Positions 16,496-24,990 are shown, counted from the first letter of the stretch. The stretch: DNA of 64,000 bases from Clostridia bacterium (GCA_018436095.1 JAHDMJ010000009.1:1-64000), one strand, 5' to 3'. The notes: a model not told the origin generated them from the sequence alone. Translations and numbers: made by a program.

Positions 16496-18190
16496 ATGAC
16501 TATGGATGCCAACCGGCAAAGCCGGCTTACCCCCGCAGAACGGGATACCCTGGCCCGGCGCTTATTTCCTCATATTGCTAAGCGGCCGGAAGAATATGAA
16601 GAGATCTATCCCCCAAGAGAGCTGCCCCAAGGGGCTTATGTGACCCGTTTAGGTCCCAGTCCTACGGGCTTTATCCATTTGGGCAACCTTTATGGCGCTT
16701 TGGCAGATGAGCGGCTGGCCCATCAAAGCGGCGGCGTTTTTATTCTCCGGGTGGAGGATACGGACAACAAAAGGGAAGTGCCCGGGGCTGTGGATTTGAT
16801 TATTTCTTCCCTGGCTTACTTTGGCGTAGAGTTTGACGAAGGGGCCACAGAAGGCGGGGATAAGGGGAATTATGGGCCTTACCGCCAGCGGCAGCGGGCG
16901 GAGTTATATCAAACCTTTGCCTGCCATCTGGTAAGGCAGGGCCGGGCTTATCCATGCTTTTGCACAGAAGAGGAACTGGCAGAGATCCGGGAGCGGCAGA
17001 CAGCGGCCAAAGAAAACCCGGGCTATTACGGTTCCTGGGCCAAGCACCGGGATTTGACCATGGCGGAGATTGAAGCCCGCTTAGAGGCGGGAGAGCCTTT
17101 TGTTATCCGTTTAAGATCTTTGGGAGATCCCCGGAAAACCTTTACGGTGGAGGACGGTATCCGCGGTCCCCTGACCATGCCGGAAAATGACCAGGACTTC
17201 GTGCTGTTGAAAGCCGACGGCATCCCTACCTACCATTTTGCCCATGTCATTGACGACCACTTCATGCGGATTACCCACATCCTGCGGGGGGAGGAATGGC
17301 TGGCTACCTTGCCTTACCACTGGGAACTTTTTCAGACCCTGGGTTTTGAACCGCCGGTATTTTGCCATACCACGGTGCTGATGAAGATGGAGGGGGAGAC
17401 AAAGCGTAAGCTGTCAAAAAGAAAAGACCCGGAATTGGGTCTTGATTACTACCGCCAGTTAGGCTACCTGCCGGCGGCGGTGCGCAGCTATTTGATGACG
17501 GTGCTGAATTCAAATTATGAGGAATGGCAGCTGGCTAATCCTGGCCGGGCTCTGACGGAATTTCCTTTTACCACGGAGAAAATGGGCAGCTCCGGCGCTT
17601 TGTTTGATCTGGACAAGCTGCAAAATGTCAGCAAGGATATCCTGGCCGGCCTGTCGGCTCAGGAAATATATGATTTTCTGATTGCCTGGTCGGCTTCTGA
17701 GGCTGCGGAAGCCCACGGCCTGCTGGCCAAAGATCCGGACTACGTCAAAAGAATTTTAAATATTGGCCGGGGCGGCGAAAACCCCCGCAAGGACCTGATT
17801 TATGGCCGGCAGATTCTGGAGTTTATCCGCTTCTTTTTTGATGAGTGGTTCAGCCGGGAGGATGAGTATCCCGAGCAAATACCCGCCGGCCTGGCCGTTA
17901 CGTTATTAAAAGAATATGCCTCAACCTACGATTGCGCAGACGATAATGGCCTTTGGTTTGACAAAGTAAGGGAATTGGGGGTTAAACATGGCTTTGCCCC
18001 CAAGCCTAAGGACTACAAGAAAAACCCGGAGGCCTACAAAGGCCATGTGGGTGACGTCAGCAGCCTCTTGCGGGTGGCGTTAAGCGGCCGCCGCAATTCC
18101 CCGGATCTTTGGGAGATCCAGCAAATCTTGGGCCAGGAAAGGACGAAAGCCAGACTGGCTCAGGCCGTAGAGGAATTAAGCAAACTTTAA
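16496..18190 (+). CDS. gltX: Glutamyl-tRNA synthetase, long form
   Basis: Class I synthetase charging tRNA-Glu. The HIGH-type motif is in GPSPTGFIHLGNLYGAL and the KMSKS-type motif is KLSKRKDPE. DTDNKREVPGAVDLI is the usual GluRS follow-up segment. At 564 residues it is longer than the standard 480-500, with an N-terminal extension of about 45 residues before the Rossmann core. Long GluRS forms occur in some Clostridia. ATG 16496 is chosen over the upstream GTG 16475 because AAGGAGA (16484-16490) fits it. The 3' end overlaps the convergent patatin gene by 15 bases. A matching tRNA-Glu is encoded at 7353-7427. Confidence 0.93.
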   Translation: MTMDANRQSRLTPAERDTLARRLFPHIAKRPEEYEEIYPPRELPQGAYVTRLGPSPTGFIHLGNLYGALADERLAHQSGGVFILRVEDTDNKREVPGAVDLIISSLAYFGVEFDEGATEGGDKGNYGPYRQRQRAELYQTFACHLVRQGRAYPCFCTEEELAEIRERQTAAKENPGYYGSWAKHRDLTMAEIEARLEAGEPFVIRLRSLGDPRKTFTVEDGIRGPLTMPENDQDFVLLKADGIPTYHFAHVIDDHFMRITHILRGEEWLATLPYHWELFQTLGFEPPVFCHTTVLMKMEGETKRKLSKRKDPELGLDYYRQLGYLPAAVRSYLMTVLNSNYEEWQLANPGRALTEFPFTTEKMGSSGALFDLDKLQNVSKDILAGLSAQEIYDFLIAWSASEAAEAHGLLAKDPDYVKRILNIGRGGENPRKDLIYGRQILEFIRFFFDEWFSREDEYPEQIPAGLAVTLLKEYASTYDCADDNGLWFDKVRELGVKHGFAPKPKDYKKNPEAYKGHVGDVSSLLRVALSGRRNSPDLWEIQQILGQERTKARLAQAVEELSKL

Positions 18191-19459
18191 CCATTGAAGG
18201 TACAGGGCAGCCAGCAGTTCACCGGGAAACACCGGGGCCAGGGCGATCCAGCGGGAGTTTTCCAGAATCTCCGGATCGTTTTCGATCTGCTCCGCCAGCC
18301 GTTTGGCTAATGCAGGCCGGCCGAAATGTTTGGGAAAGCCTTGATGGAGCAGATCGGCCAGGGAATCGGGCAAGGTCAAAGCCACGGTTTCCTCGGCCTT
18401 CTCTAAAATCTCTTTATCGAATTCTTCCAGCCGATACTCCTTCAAAGGATCAAGGCCAAAGATTTCGCCGGCGTTTTCCGCCCAGGCCAAAATCATATGT
18501 TCCTTAGCCGTTTTATTAAGCAGGCGGCGTCTCAGATAATAAAATAAGGTTTTAGAGGCCGGACGGCTATTGAGGAAAAAGGATTGGGGATTAATGTCGG
18601 TAAGAAAGGGCAGCTTGTCTTCCTGCACCAGGAAGGAGACAGCCAGATCTACGGCCGTACCGGCGGGGAAAGAATAGATTTGGCCATCCTGCCGGCCTAA
18701 AGCCCGCAAGGTTTGGAGATAGCCCAGCCGGGCATTGCGCCTGACCTGCTGGGGATTGAAGAAAAAGCTGTTGCCCAAATCCCAATGGCTGCGGATCAGG
18801 GTCAGGTTTGGCGTAGTTTGCAGCAGCTTTTTGTTGACCTTGCCGTAGGCGTTCAGATCCACGGCAATGATCTTTTCAGCCCCTTTTTCCAAAGCTAAGG
18901 ATATGGGCAGGTTGTCGTGGTAGCAGCCGTCTACATAATGCTTATCGCCGATCTTAAGAGGCTTAAAGGCAGGGGCCACGGAGCAACTGGCAAGTATATA
19001 GTTCAGGAGATCGCCCTGGGGAATATCTTCGGTGAATACCGTCAGGGGCTTGCGGTCGGTAAGGCAAACGGTTACCAAACCAAAATCAATAGGGGATTGG
19101 CGGATTTTTTCTTCATCTAAAAAGGGTTTGGCCACATCCAACAAACTGTGAATATCGGAGCCGCCGGCGGAGAGGAAGTTTTTGGCCAGGCCGGCGTAAG
19201 TGGACATGATGATTTTCGTGTAGGGATCGTCGTCAGCCGTATTGATGCCCAATATTTGCTTAAGGCCCAGGTTTTCCCAGAGATAAAAAAGGGTTTCATA
19301 AGAACCCATAACGATCATTGCGCCATTGACGGCGCCGATGGAAGTGCCGGTGATAATGTCGATAGGAATATCCATCTCCAGCAGAGCTTGCCAGACGCCT
19401 AGCTGAAAGGCGCCTCTGGCGGCGCCGCCGCTGAGGACCAGAGCGGTTTTTTGCTTCAT
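18176..19459 (-). CDS. Patatin-like phospholipase with C-terminal extension
   Basis: Second patatin-family hydrolase, 427 residues. GGAARG (residues 11-16) forms the oxyanion hole, GTSIG contains Ser40, and the Asp lies in VDGCYHDNLP at about 177. Residues about 290-427 are a helical extension with no recognised domain. No signal peptide. ATG 19459 is preferred to TTG 19465 because AAGGATGG is 6 bases away. It converges on gltX with a 15-bp overlap of coding ends and no room for a terminator between them. Confidence 0.88.
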   Translation of the reverse strand: MKQKTALVLSGGAARGAFQLGVWQALLEMDIPIDIITGTSIGAVNGAMIVMGSYETLFYLWENLGLKQILGINTADDDPYTKIIMSTYAGLAKNFLSAGGSDIHSLLDVAKPFLDEEKIRQSPIDFGLVTVCLTDRKPLTVFTEDIPQGDLLNYILASCSVAPAFKPLKIGDKHYVDGCYHDNLPISLALEKGAEKIIAVDLNAYGKVNKKLLQTTPNLTLIRSHWDLGNSFFFNPQQVRRNARLGYLQTLRALGRQDGQIYSFPAGTAVDLAVSFLVQEDKLPFLTDINPQSFFLNSRPASKTLFYYLRRRLLNKTAKEHMILAWAENAGEIFGLDPLKEYRLEEFDKEILEKAEETVALTLPDSLADLLHQGFPKHFGRPALAKRLAEQIENDPEILENSRWIALAPVFPGELLAALYLQWLKFA

Positions 19460-19603
19460 GATCAACCATCCTTTGAAAATCTTACTATCATCTTATTTCT
19501 TTGTCCGGCATAAGTCAACCGAACCTTGGTTTATTATGGCTTTGCCTTCTCGTTGACTAGCCGGACCAGAATCGTTAGAATAGTAGAAAAGCAAAAACGG
19601 AAA

Positions 19604-19661
19604 GCAAAAGCGGAAAAGGAAAAAGCAGGTAAGCAAAAGCGGAAAAGGAAAAAGCAGGTAA
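19604..19661 (+). repeat. 29-bp direct repeat upstream of the coiled-coil gene
   Basis: Two identical 29-bp units, purine-rich (19604-19632 and 19633-19661), sit just before the ribosome binding site AGGAGG (19672-19677). They would be translated as Lys/Arg-rich sequence if the longer frame from 19526 were used, but the ribosome binding site favours the later start, so they more likely lie in the leader. Confidence 0.85.
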
Positions 19662-19681
19662 GCCCGCTTGCAGGAGGCGCC

Positions 19682-20938
19682 ATGGCCTGGAAATTGTCCC
19701 TCTTTGGTTATCAGGAGAGCGAAGTAAACGAATACTTGCAGACCCTTTCTCAAGTCCGGGGAGCGGAAGTGGCCTCGCTTAGAGAAAAGGTCCGCTTGGC
19801 TATGGAGACCAACATTCGGCAGGATATCATATTAGCCGATTTACGCCGGGAAGCGGCAGAGCGAAAGAACCGCTTAAAGACTGTGGAGTCCCGGCTGATT
19901 CTTATTTACTACAGGATGCTGCTGAATCAAGGTTCGGAGGCCCGGGCCGGTACTGATTTTTTAGAACCGGAGATGGAGCGCTCTGAGGAATATTTGCGGC
20001 GGCTGGAGCAAAGAGAGCAAATTGCGGCAAAGGCAAGCAAGCGATTAAATGCTTTGCTTAAACAGATTGGCCGATGGGAGAAAGAAATGGAAAAACCAAA
20101 GAATTTTAATACCAGCTTATTGGGCGTGGCTCCAAAGGATTTGGAAGAATATTTGCTGCTTCGGGAAAAAAGTCATCAGGAAGCCATAGCGGATCTTTCG
20201 GAAAAGTTAAATCAATTGGAAAAAGCCATTGCTCTTCAGGGCGAAGAGATCAAGGCTTTGGGAGGCCTTTTTGAGCGGCCGGAAATGCAGAAGCCTTTCA
20301 TTGATTTAGCCGAGCGCTTTTTGCAGCGCTTTGAGCAATCTTTGGAGAATGTAGCCCGGGAAACCATAACCCAAAACAGAGCGGATCTGACGGAAAGAGA
20401 AAGGGAATGTGAGAGGCGGGAAAAGGAACTGCGCTTGCAGATTGCCCGTTGCCGCAGGAAGGTCAACACACTTTTGCGCAATTTGAATCAGCCACAAAAA
20501 GAGCAGTCTTTGCCGCCCTCCGCCGGTTTTTTTGGAGAGGCTCAGGAGGTTCTTGAAGAAGTTCAGGAGTCAGCGGATGCCGGGAGGAGAGAGGCGGCAG
20601 GTGCGCCCGCCGGGGCTGAAACGGCCGGGGCCGGAGAAAAAAACGCCGAGCCGGCCCGGAACTCCGCAACCGCTGGAACCGCTGGAACCGCTGGAACCAC
20701 CGCAACTGCTGAAACCACCGGAACCGCTGGAACCATCGGAATGGGCAGTATCACCGATATAGCCGATTCCCGGCAGAGCCTCAAGTTCCGCTATCTGCTT
20801 GGCAAGACAGCCGGCAGCGATTTGGCCGGCAATCAAGGGGAGCTGCTGATCAAGCAAGGCCAGGCTATCGGCCTGAAAGAGGCGGAGGTCATTTATCAGC
20901 AGGGGTTATTGGATCAGCTTGTCCGCTGTTTGGCATGA
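19682..20938 (+). CDS. DivIVA-like coiled-coil protein
   Basis: A 418-residue protein, mostly coiled coil. The N-terminus LSLFGYQESEVNEYLQTLSQ resembles the membrane- and pole-targeting head of DivIVA/GpsB proteins (G-Y-x-x-x-E-V-x-x-F/Y-L). A long charged helix with heptad character spans about 30-300. A Gly/Ala/Thr low-complexity stretch built from short GGAACC-type repeats is at about 313-351. A compact C-terminal piece (LLGKTAGSDLAGNQGELLIKQGQAI) resembles small beta-domains seen at the ends of other Clostridia proteins. A role in cell shape or division is a guess from the head motif. ATG 19682 is set by AGGAGG at 19672-19677. Confidence 0.6.
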   Translation: MAWKLSLFGYQESEVNEYLQTLSQVRGAEVASLREKVRLAMETNIRQDIILADLRREAAERKNRLKTVESRLILIYYRMLLNQGSEARAGTDFLEPEMERSEEYLRRLEQREQIAAKASKRLNALLKQIGRWEKEMEKPKNFNTSLLGVAPKDLEEYLLLREKSHQEAIADLSEKLNQLEKAIALQGEEIKALGGLFERPEMQKPFIDLAERFLQRFEQSLENVARETITQNRADLTERERECERREKELRLQIARCRRKVNTLLRNLNQPQKEQSLPPSAGFFGEAQEVLEEVQESADAGRREAAGAPAGAETAGAGEKNAEPARNSATAGTAGTAGTTATAETTGTAGTIGMGSITDIADSRQSLKFRYLLGKTAGSDLAGNQGELLIKQGQAIGLKEAEVIYQQGLLDQLVRCLA

Positions 20939-21070
20939 ATTGAGCATGAATTTAACAGCGCCATGATATACGGCAGTATTGCCGGGCACAGCCCTGTGAC
21001 ACAAGGCGCTGCTGCTCCCATGGCGATTTTGCGCAAACATATAAGTTTGCTTATGAGTTGATAGCATTAT

Positions 21071-21317
21071 GCTCAAAATTGCAAGTTTGTACTCTGACGG
21101 AAACGATTCTGTGCAAAATTGCAAGTTTGTAAAGGCCTTTAGCTATAATAATCCAGTTTTTAGCCTGTTTTTGGGCTAAAAATGGCCAAAAAGCAGTGAA
21201 CTGACCGGACAAACTTGCAATTTTGCACAGTTAGCTTCTGTAAATGCTAACAAACCTGCAATTTTGCTCAGTTAGCTTCTGCAAATGCTAACAAACTTGC
21301 AATTTTGCTCAGTTAGC
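21071..21317. repeat. Hairpin repeat cluster B1 (R R, hairpin, F F F)
   Basis: Two reverse copies of the motif (21071-21090 and 21111-21130, each ending CAAAATTGCAAGTTTGT) are followed by a central hairpin (TTTTTAGCC 21157-21165 with GGCTAAAAA 21174-21182). Three forward copies then start at 21209, 21250 and 21291, in tandem at an exact 41-bp period and each ending CAGTTAGC. The whole can fold as one long imperfect hairpin. Confidence 0.85.
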
Positions 21318-21336
21318 CCAGCCAATAGCCCAAACC

Positions 21337-21684
21337 GAGGGCACTGAAAAGCCGCAATCCGTATAGTGGCTAAAATCGGATTCGCTGTTTCCAATTGCTC
21401 AAAAATCGAAGTTGTGTGACGGCAAGCAGGAGATTTTACCTATTTTCGCTTTCAGATGCTCAAAAATCGAGGTTGTGTGACGGATTAGAGGGCAGTTTTT
21501 CCTAATCTGAGCCAATTTAAAGGAAATAGTGCAACACAACTTCGATTTTTGTGCAGTTAGCCTTTGCTTTTAGCCTAAATTTGATGTCCGCTGCAACACA
21601 ACTTCGATTTTTGTGCACCTCGCCCGATTTGCCGGCCGGCTTTTTCAGTGCCCTCCAACAAACCTGCAATTTTGCAAAGTTAGC
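21337..21684. repeat. Hairpin repeat cluster B2 (R R, F F) with outer inverted repeats
   Basis: Outer inverted repeats GAGGGCACTGAAAAGCCG (21337-21354) and its complement with one extra base (21637-21655) enclose two reverse motifs (21397-21417, 21458-21478) and two forward motifs (21534-21561, 21596-21616). Here the core is TCGA instead of TTGCAA. A further forward copy with the TGCAA core lies just outside, at 21658-21684. Confidence 0.85.
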
Positions 21685-21745
21685 AGTGCCAAGGCATGCT
21701 GCAGCAGATCAGAATAGAGCTGTTGATTAAGCAAAAATCAAAAAC

Positions 21746-21797
21746 CGTTTCACCGGATAGCTGATCTGTTATCAAGCAGCCAATGAAACGGTTTTTT
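21746..21797. terminator. Bidirectional terminator in the repeat region
   Basis: AAAAACCGTTTCA pairs with TGAAACGGTTTTT around a 34-base loop, with T runs in both directions. It could end the coiled-coil gene transcript on plus and the F420-ligase-family transcript on minus. Confidence 0.78.
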
Positions 21798-21879
21798 CGT
21801 ATTTATTAATTTATTAGTGAGACTCATTATGGCAGTGGCATGAACACTCATGTTCCCTGGCCATCAGGTGCCATGCCGC

Positions 21880-22012
21880 TGCTATGCGAATATCGCGCCG
21901 CTGTCAGCCAGACGTGGTGCCGCCGCTATGCGAATATCGCGCCGCTGTCAGTCAGACGTGGTGCCGCCGCTTTGCGAATATCGCGCCGCTGTCAGACATG
22001 GTGCCGCCGCCA
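21880..22012. repeat. 44-bp tandem repeat, about three copies
   Basis: The GC-rich unit containing GCGAATATCGCGCCGCTGTCAG recurs with an exact 44-base period (TGCGAATATCG at 21885, 21929 and 21973). The last copy is 4 bases shorter. It sits immediately downstream of the minus-strand gene ending at 22023. GCGAATATCGC and its neighbours can form small hairpins. Confidence 0.88.
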
Positions 22013-22022
22013 TGATTCGCCA

Positions 22023-23207
22023 TTATGATGCGTAGTTGTCGAAGTAGCCCTGGATCAAAATAACCGGCGTACCCTTGTCGCCGCTGCCGCTGGTCAGGTC
22101 GCAGAGGCTGCCTAAAAGATCCGTTAGCTGCCGGGGGGTGGTGCCTTCGCTTACCATGTTGCCTACAAGATTATTTTCCTTGGACTTAATAGCATGTATC
22201 ATGGCCTCTTTGGCGGCGTCGCCGGCCAGGTCCTTAAATTCTGTGTCGGCCAGGTATTTCATTTTGATTTCATTGGGGGTGCCGCACAGGCCGGGAGTAT
22301 AGGCCGGAGAAACCACCGGGTCTGCCAACTCCCAGATTTTGCCCACAGGGTCTTTGAAAGCGCCGTCGCCGTATACCATGACCTCTACCACTTTGCCTGT
22401 AAGGGCTTTCAGCCTTTGCTGAACGGCGTCAACTACTTCCTGGCCCCTTTCCGGAAACAGCTTGACCGTTTCCTCGGTAGCCTTATTTGAACCTAAAAGA
22501 CCGTAGCGGGAATTGAAGCCGCTGCCGTCAATCGGCTGATTGAGAATCTGGTCCAGGGTGATGACAGTCTTGGCGCCGGCTGCCTGCAGCAGGCGTTTGG
22601 AACGGCTCCGGGTATGAATATCAGCGGCAATAACCACATCTGTATGCTCCAAAATCTTGCAGGGGTCGTTGGAGAAGATAAAGGAGATTTTGCCTTCTTC
22701 CGCCTGCTCTTTATAAAAGCTGACGTAATCAATGCCGGTAAAAGGATGAATGCATTTTTCGCCGAAGATACGGCGGAAATCCTCTTCCATAAGGGTATCC
22801 GTATAAGGATTGATGCCTTTCTCATCCAGCTCTTCCAGACTGACTAAATGGTTGCCCACCTCGTCGGCAGGATAGCTGAGCTGCAAGGTCAATTTTTCCA
22901 CGCCTTTAGCAATACCCTTCAGCAGTAAGGAAAAACGGTTGCGGCTGAGGATGGGGAACAAAAGCCCCACATGGCCGCCGCCGGTCAAGGCCTTGATATG
23001 AGTTGCAATTTGATCTGTAGTAGCGTAATTATTTTGGGAACGGGCGACAATGGACTCGGTAATTCCCACCACATCCCGATCCCGCAGCATAAAGCCTTCC
23101 GATTCCCAGGCTGCTTGTAATGAATCTACAACAATTGTGACTAAATCGTCCCCCGGCTTAATAATAGGGGTACGGATGCCACGGGCTATAACTCCGGTAG
23201 TTCTCAT
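22023..23207 (-). CDS. F420-0:gamma-glutamyl ligase (CofE) family protein
   Basis: A 394-residue protein of the CofE family (F420_ligase domain), which in F420 producers adds glutamate to coenzyme F420-0. The N-terminal RGIRTPIIKPGDDLV segment and the VVGITESIVARSQNNY block are typical. Later come the VVIAADIHTRSRSK, MVYGDGAFKDPVGKIWE and GTPNEIKMKYLAD segments. It is longer than archaeal CofE (about 250) and belongs to the Bacillota version, whose true substrate is unknown because these organisms generally lack F420. No other F420 gene is visible here. GAGGTGAGG precedes ATG 23205-23207. Confidence 0.82.
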   Translation of the reverse strand: MRTTGVIARGIRTPIIKPGDDLVTIVVDSLQAAWESEGFMLRDRDVVGITESIVARSQNNYATTDQIATHIKALTGGGHVGLLFPILSRNRFSLLLKGIAKGVEKLTLQLSYPADEVGNHLVSLEELDEKGINPYTDTLMEEDFRRIFGEKCIHPFTGIDYVSFYKEQAEEGKISFIFSNDPCKILEHTDVVIAADIHTRSRSKRLLQAAGAKTVITLDQILNQPIDGSGFNSRYGLLGSNKATEETVKLFPERGQEVVDAVQQRLKALTGKVVEVMVYGDGAFKDPVGKIWELADPVVSPAYTPGLCGTPNEIKMKYLADTEFKDLAGDAAKEAMIHAIKSKENNLVGNMVSEGTTPRQLTDLLGSLCDLTSGSGDKGTPVILIQGYFDNYAS

Positions 23208-23355
23208 AACCTCACCTCATCATTGAAAATCTCCCGCACTTATTTTAATCGAAAAGAAGAAAAAGGTAAACCGTTGATTTAGTATACATTCTTTATTTAT
23301 TCATTAGGCAGGAATATGGAAATAAATGTAAAATATTATAAGGAGGAAAGAGCAT

Positions 23356-23364
23356 ATGTCATAA
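23356..23364 (+). other. Two-codon micro-ORF with strong ribosome binding site
   Basis: AAGGAGG (23340-23346) is placed 9 bases before ATG-TCA-TAA, encoding only Met-Ser, 18 bases ahead of comM. It could be a minimal leader or standby ribosome site for comM, or chance. There is no evidence of function beyond the spacing. Confidence 0.3.
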
Positions 23365-23381
23365 ATTAGCGGGAGGGGCAG

Positions 23382-24935
23382 ATGATTGCAAAAATTTACG
23401 CTTTTACGCTGTTGGGCTTAGAAGCTTTGCCGGTAGAAGTGGAGGCCGGGATTTACAACGGCTTGCCGGATCTGACGGTGGTGGGGCTGCCGGACACGAT
23501 GCTGCGGGAAAGCCGGGAGCGGGTGCGTTCAGCCATTGTGAGCTCAGGCTACCAATGGCCCAGCCGCCGGATGCTGGTAAATCTGGCGCCGGCCCATTTG
23601 CGCAAGGAAGGCAGCGGCCTTGATTTAGCGGTGGCTGTTAGTCTGCTGAAGGCTTCCGGCCAGTTGCCGGGCCTTGATACGGGTAAGCTGGTTTTTGCCG
23701 GGGAATTATCTTTGGACGGCACGCTGAGAAGCAGCAGGGGCATTTTGCCGGCTGCGTTGTCCATGGAGCTATGGCCGGAAAAAATACTGGTTGTCCCGGC
23801 AGTCAACCAGGGGGAGGCCGGACAAGGCAGCAACCGCACCTTAGCTTTATCCTCATTAAGCGAGTTGAGAAATTCCGCCGGCTGGCGGCGCAGGTTGCAA
23901 GAAGTTGACCAAAGGCCTTTTCAACCCCAAAAAGTCATGGCTGATCCTGCCGCCGCCGGTTTGCCGCCGCCGTTAAGTACTGAGCCGATTTCACAATGGG
24001 ATCTCTCCAGGGTCATCGGCCAAAATAAGGCCAGACGCAGTTTAGAGCTGGCGGCGGCCGGCAGTCACAATTTGCTGCTTTTGGGACCGCCGGGCAGCGG
24101 CAAGAGTCTTTTGGCCAAATGCTTGCAAGGTATTCTGCCGCCCTTGGGGGGTGAAGAAATGCTGGAGGTTAACCGTATTTACAGCGCTGCGGGCCTTTTG
24201 ACCCCGGAGATGCCCTGGGTAAGCCGCCGGCCCTTTCGCAATCCTCACGCCTCCATTACCAGAGCCGGTCTTTTGGGCGGGGGAAACCCTTTTCGTCCCG
24301 GGGAAACCAGTCTGGCTCACCGGGGCGTCTTGTTCATCGATGAGCTGCCGGAAATGAACAGAGGCTGCTTGGAAAGCCTCAGGCAGCCCTTGGAAGAGGG
24401 AACGCTGACCATCAGCCGTAGCTGGGGCAGCATTACCCTGCCGGCCAAAATTCAATTGGTGGCCAGCGCCAACCTTTGTCCTTGCGGCTATTTTGGAGAC
24501 CGGCGGAAAAAATGCCGCTGCCGGGATGACGAGATAAGGCGCTATCAGAACCGTTTTTCCGGACCGTTATTGGACCGGATGGATATTATCGTCAATGTGC
24601 CCAGGCTTGAAGCGGCAAGCCTCCATAGCGGCAGCCGGTTTCAGGAGCCCTCTGCTGCAGTGGCGGCCAGAGTTGCTGCGGCGCGGCAAAAACGTCAAAC
24701 AGGGGCGGCCCGGGGGGAATACAGCTTGGAGAAACTGCAGCAGCAGCTAACGAAAGCAGGGCGGTCCTGGGCTCTGGGTGCTTATGAAAATCATCAGCTT
24801 ACGGCCCGGGGCTATTACCGTCTGCTGCTGTTAGCCAGGACCATTGCCGACCTGGCGGGGGAAGAAGGGATAAATGCCGCCTTTTTGGCGGAGGCTTTGG
24901 AATACCGCCGGGGCCCCGAAGGTTTTTCTTGTTGA
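23382..24935 (+). CDS. comM: ComM/YifB family AAA+ ATPase (Mg-chelatase-like)
   Basis: A 517-residue ATPase. The N-terminal ChlI-like domain starts MIAKIYAFTLLGLEALPVEVE and includes GLPDTMLRESRERVRSA. The AAA+ core has Walker A GPPGSGKSLLAK at about 235 and Walker B GVLFIDELPE. A zinc-type CPCGYFGDRRKKCRC stretch is followed by the C-terminal Mg_chelatase domain. In naturally competent bacteria ComM is a branch-migration helicase that helps incoming DNA integrate. dprA, often its neighbour, begins at 63037 here. The start has GGAGGGG just upstream. Confidence 0.93.
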   Translation: MIAKIYAFTLLGLEALPVEVEAGIYNGLPDLTVVGLPDTMLRESRERVRSAIVSSGYQWPSRRMLVNLAPAHLRKEGSGLDLAVAVSLLKASGQLPGLDTGKLVFAGELSLDGTLRSSRGILPAALSMELWPEKILVVPAVNQGEAGQGSNRTLALSSLSELRNSAGWRRRLQEVDQRPFQPQKVMADPAAAGLPPPLSTEPISQWDLSRVIGQNKARRSLELAAAGSHNLLLLGPPGSGKSLLAKCLQGILPPLGGEEMLEVNRIYSAAGLLTPEMPWVSRRPFRNPHASITRAGLLGGGNPFRPGETSLAHRGVLFIDELPEMNRGCLESLRQPLEEGTLTISRSWGSITLPAKIQLVASANLCPCGYFGDRRKKCRCRDDEIRRYQNRFSGPLLDRMDIIVNVPRLEAASLHSGSRFQEPSAAVAARVAAARQKRQTGAARGEYSLEKLQQQLTKAGRSWALGAYENHQLTARGYYRLLLLARTIADLAGEEGINAAFLAEALEYRRGPEGFSC

Positions 24936-24959
24936 CATTCGTTAAAATGCTAAAAGGTA

Positions 24960-24990
24960 AGAAAATTTTCCTGCAATCGAAAAATTTTCT
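24960..24990. promoter_or_regulatory. Interrupted palindrome, copy 2 (candidate operator)
   Basis: AGAAAATTTTC (24960-24970) and GAAAAATTTTCT (24979-24990), separated by 8 bases, repeat the element at 2420-2448 almost exactly, including the TAAG-type flank on the left. It lies 109 bases before the ECF sigma gene. The shared element may mark genes under common control; alternatively it is a small dispersed repeat. Confidence 0.55.

Larger units (their letters stand above)
20939..22022. other. 1.1-kb gene-free repeat region
   Basis: No gene is supported between the coiled-coil gene and the F420-ligase-family gene. The interval holds two hairpin elements of the dispersed motif family (21071-21317 and 21337-21684), a bidirectional terminator (21746-21797) and a 44-bp tandem repeat (21880-22012). 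Short frames across the tandem repeat are side effects of its GC-rich sequence. Confidence 0.75.

Noticed and set aside
20570-20857. Gly/Ser-rich reverse frames over the linker of the coiled-coil gene
   Set aside because: They are products of the short GGAACC-type tandem repeat read on the other strand.
22023-23207. Evidence that the organism makes coenzyme F420
   Set aside because: A lone CofE-family gene is common in Bacillota without F420; no other pathway gene is here.
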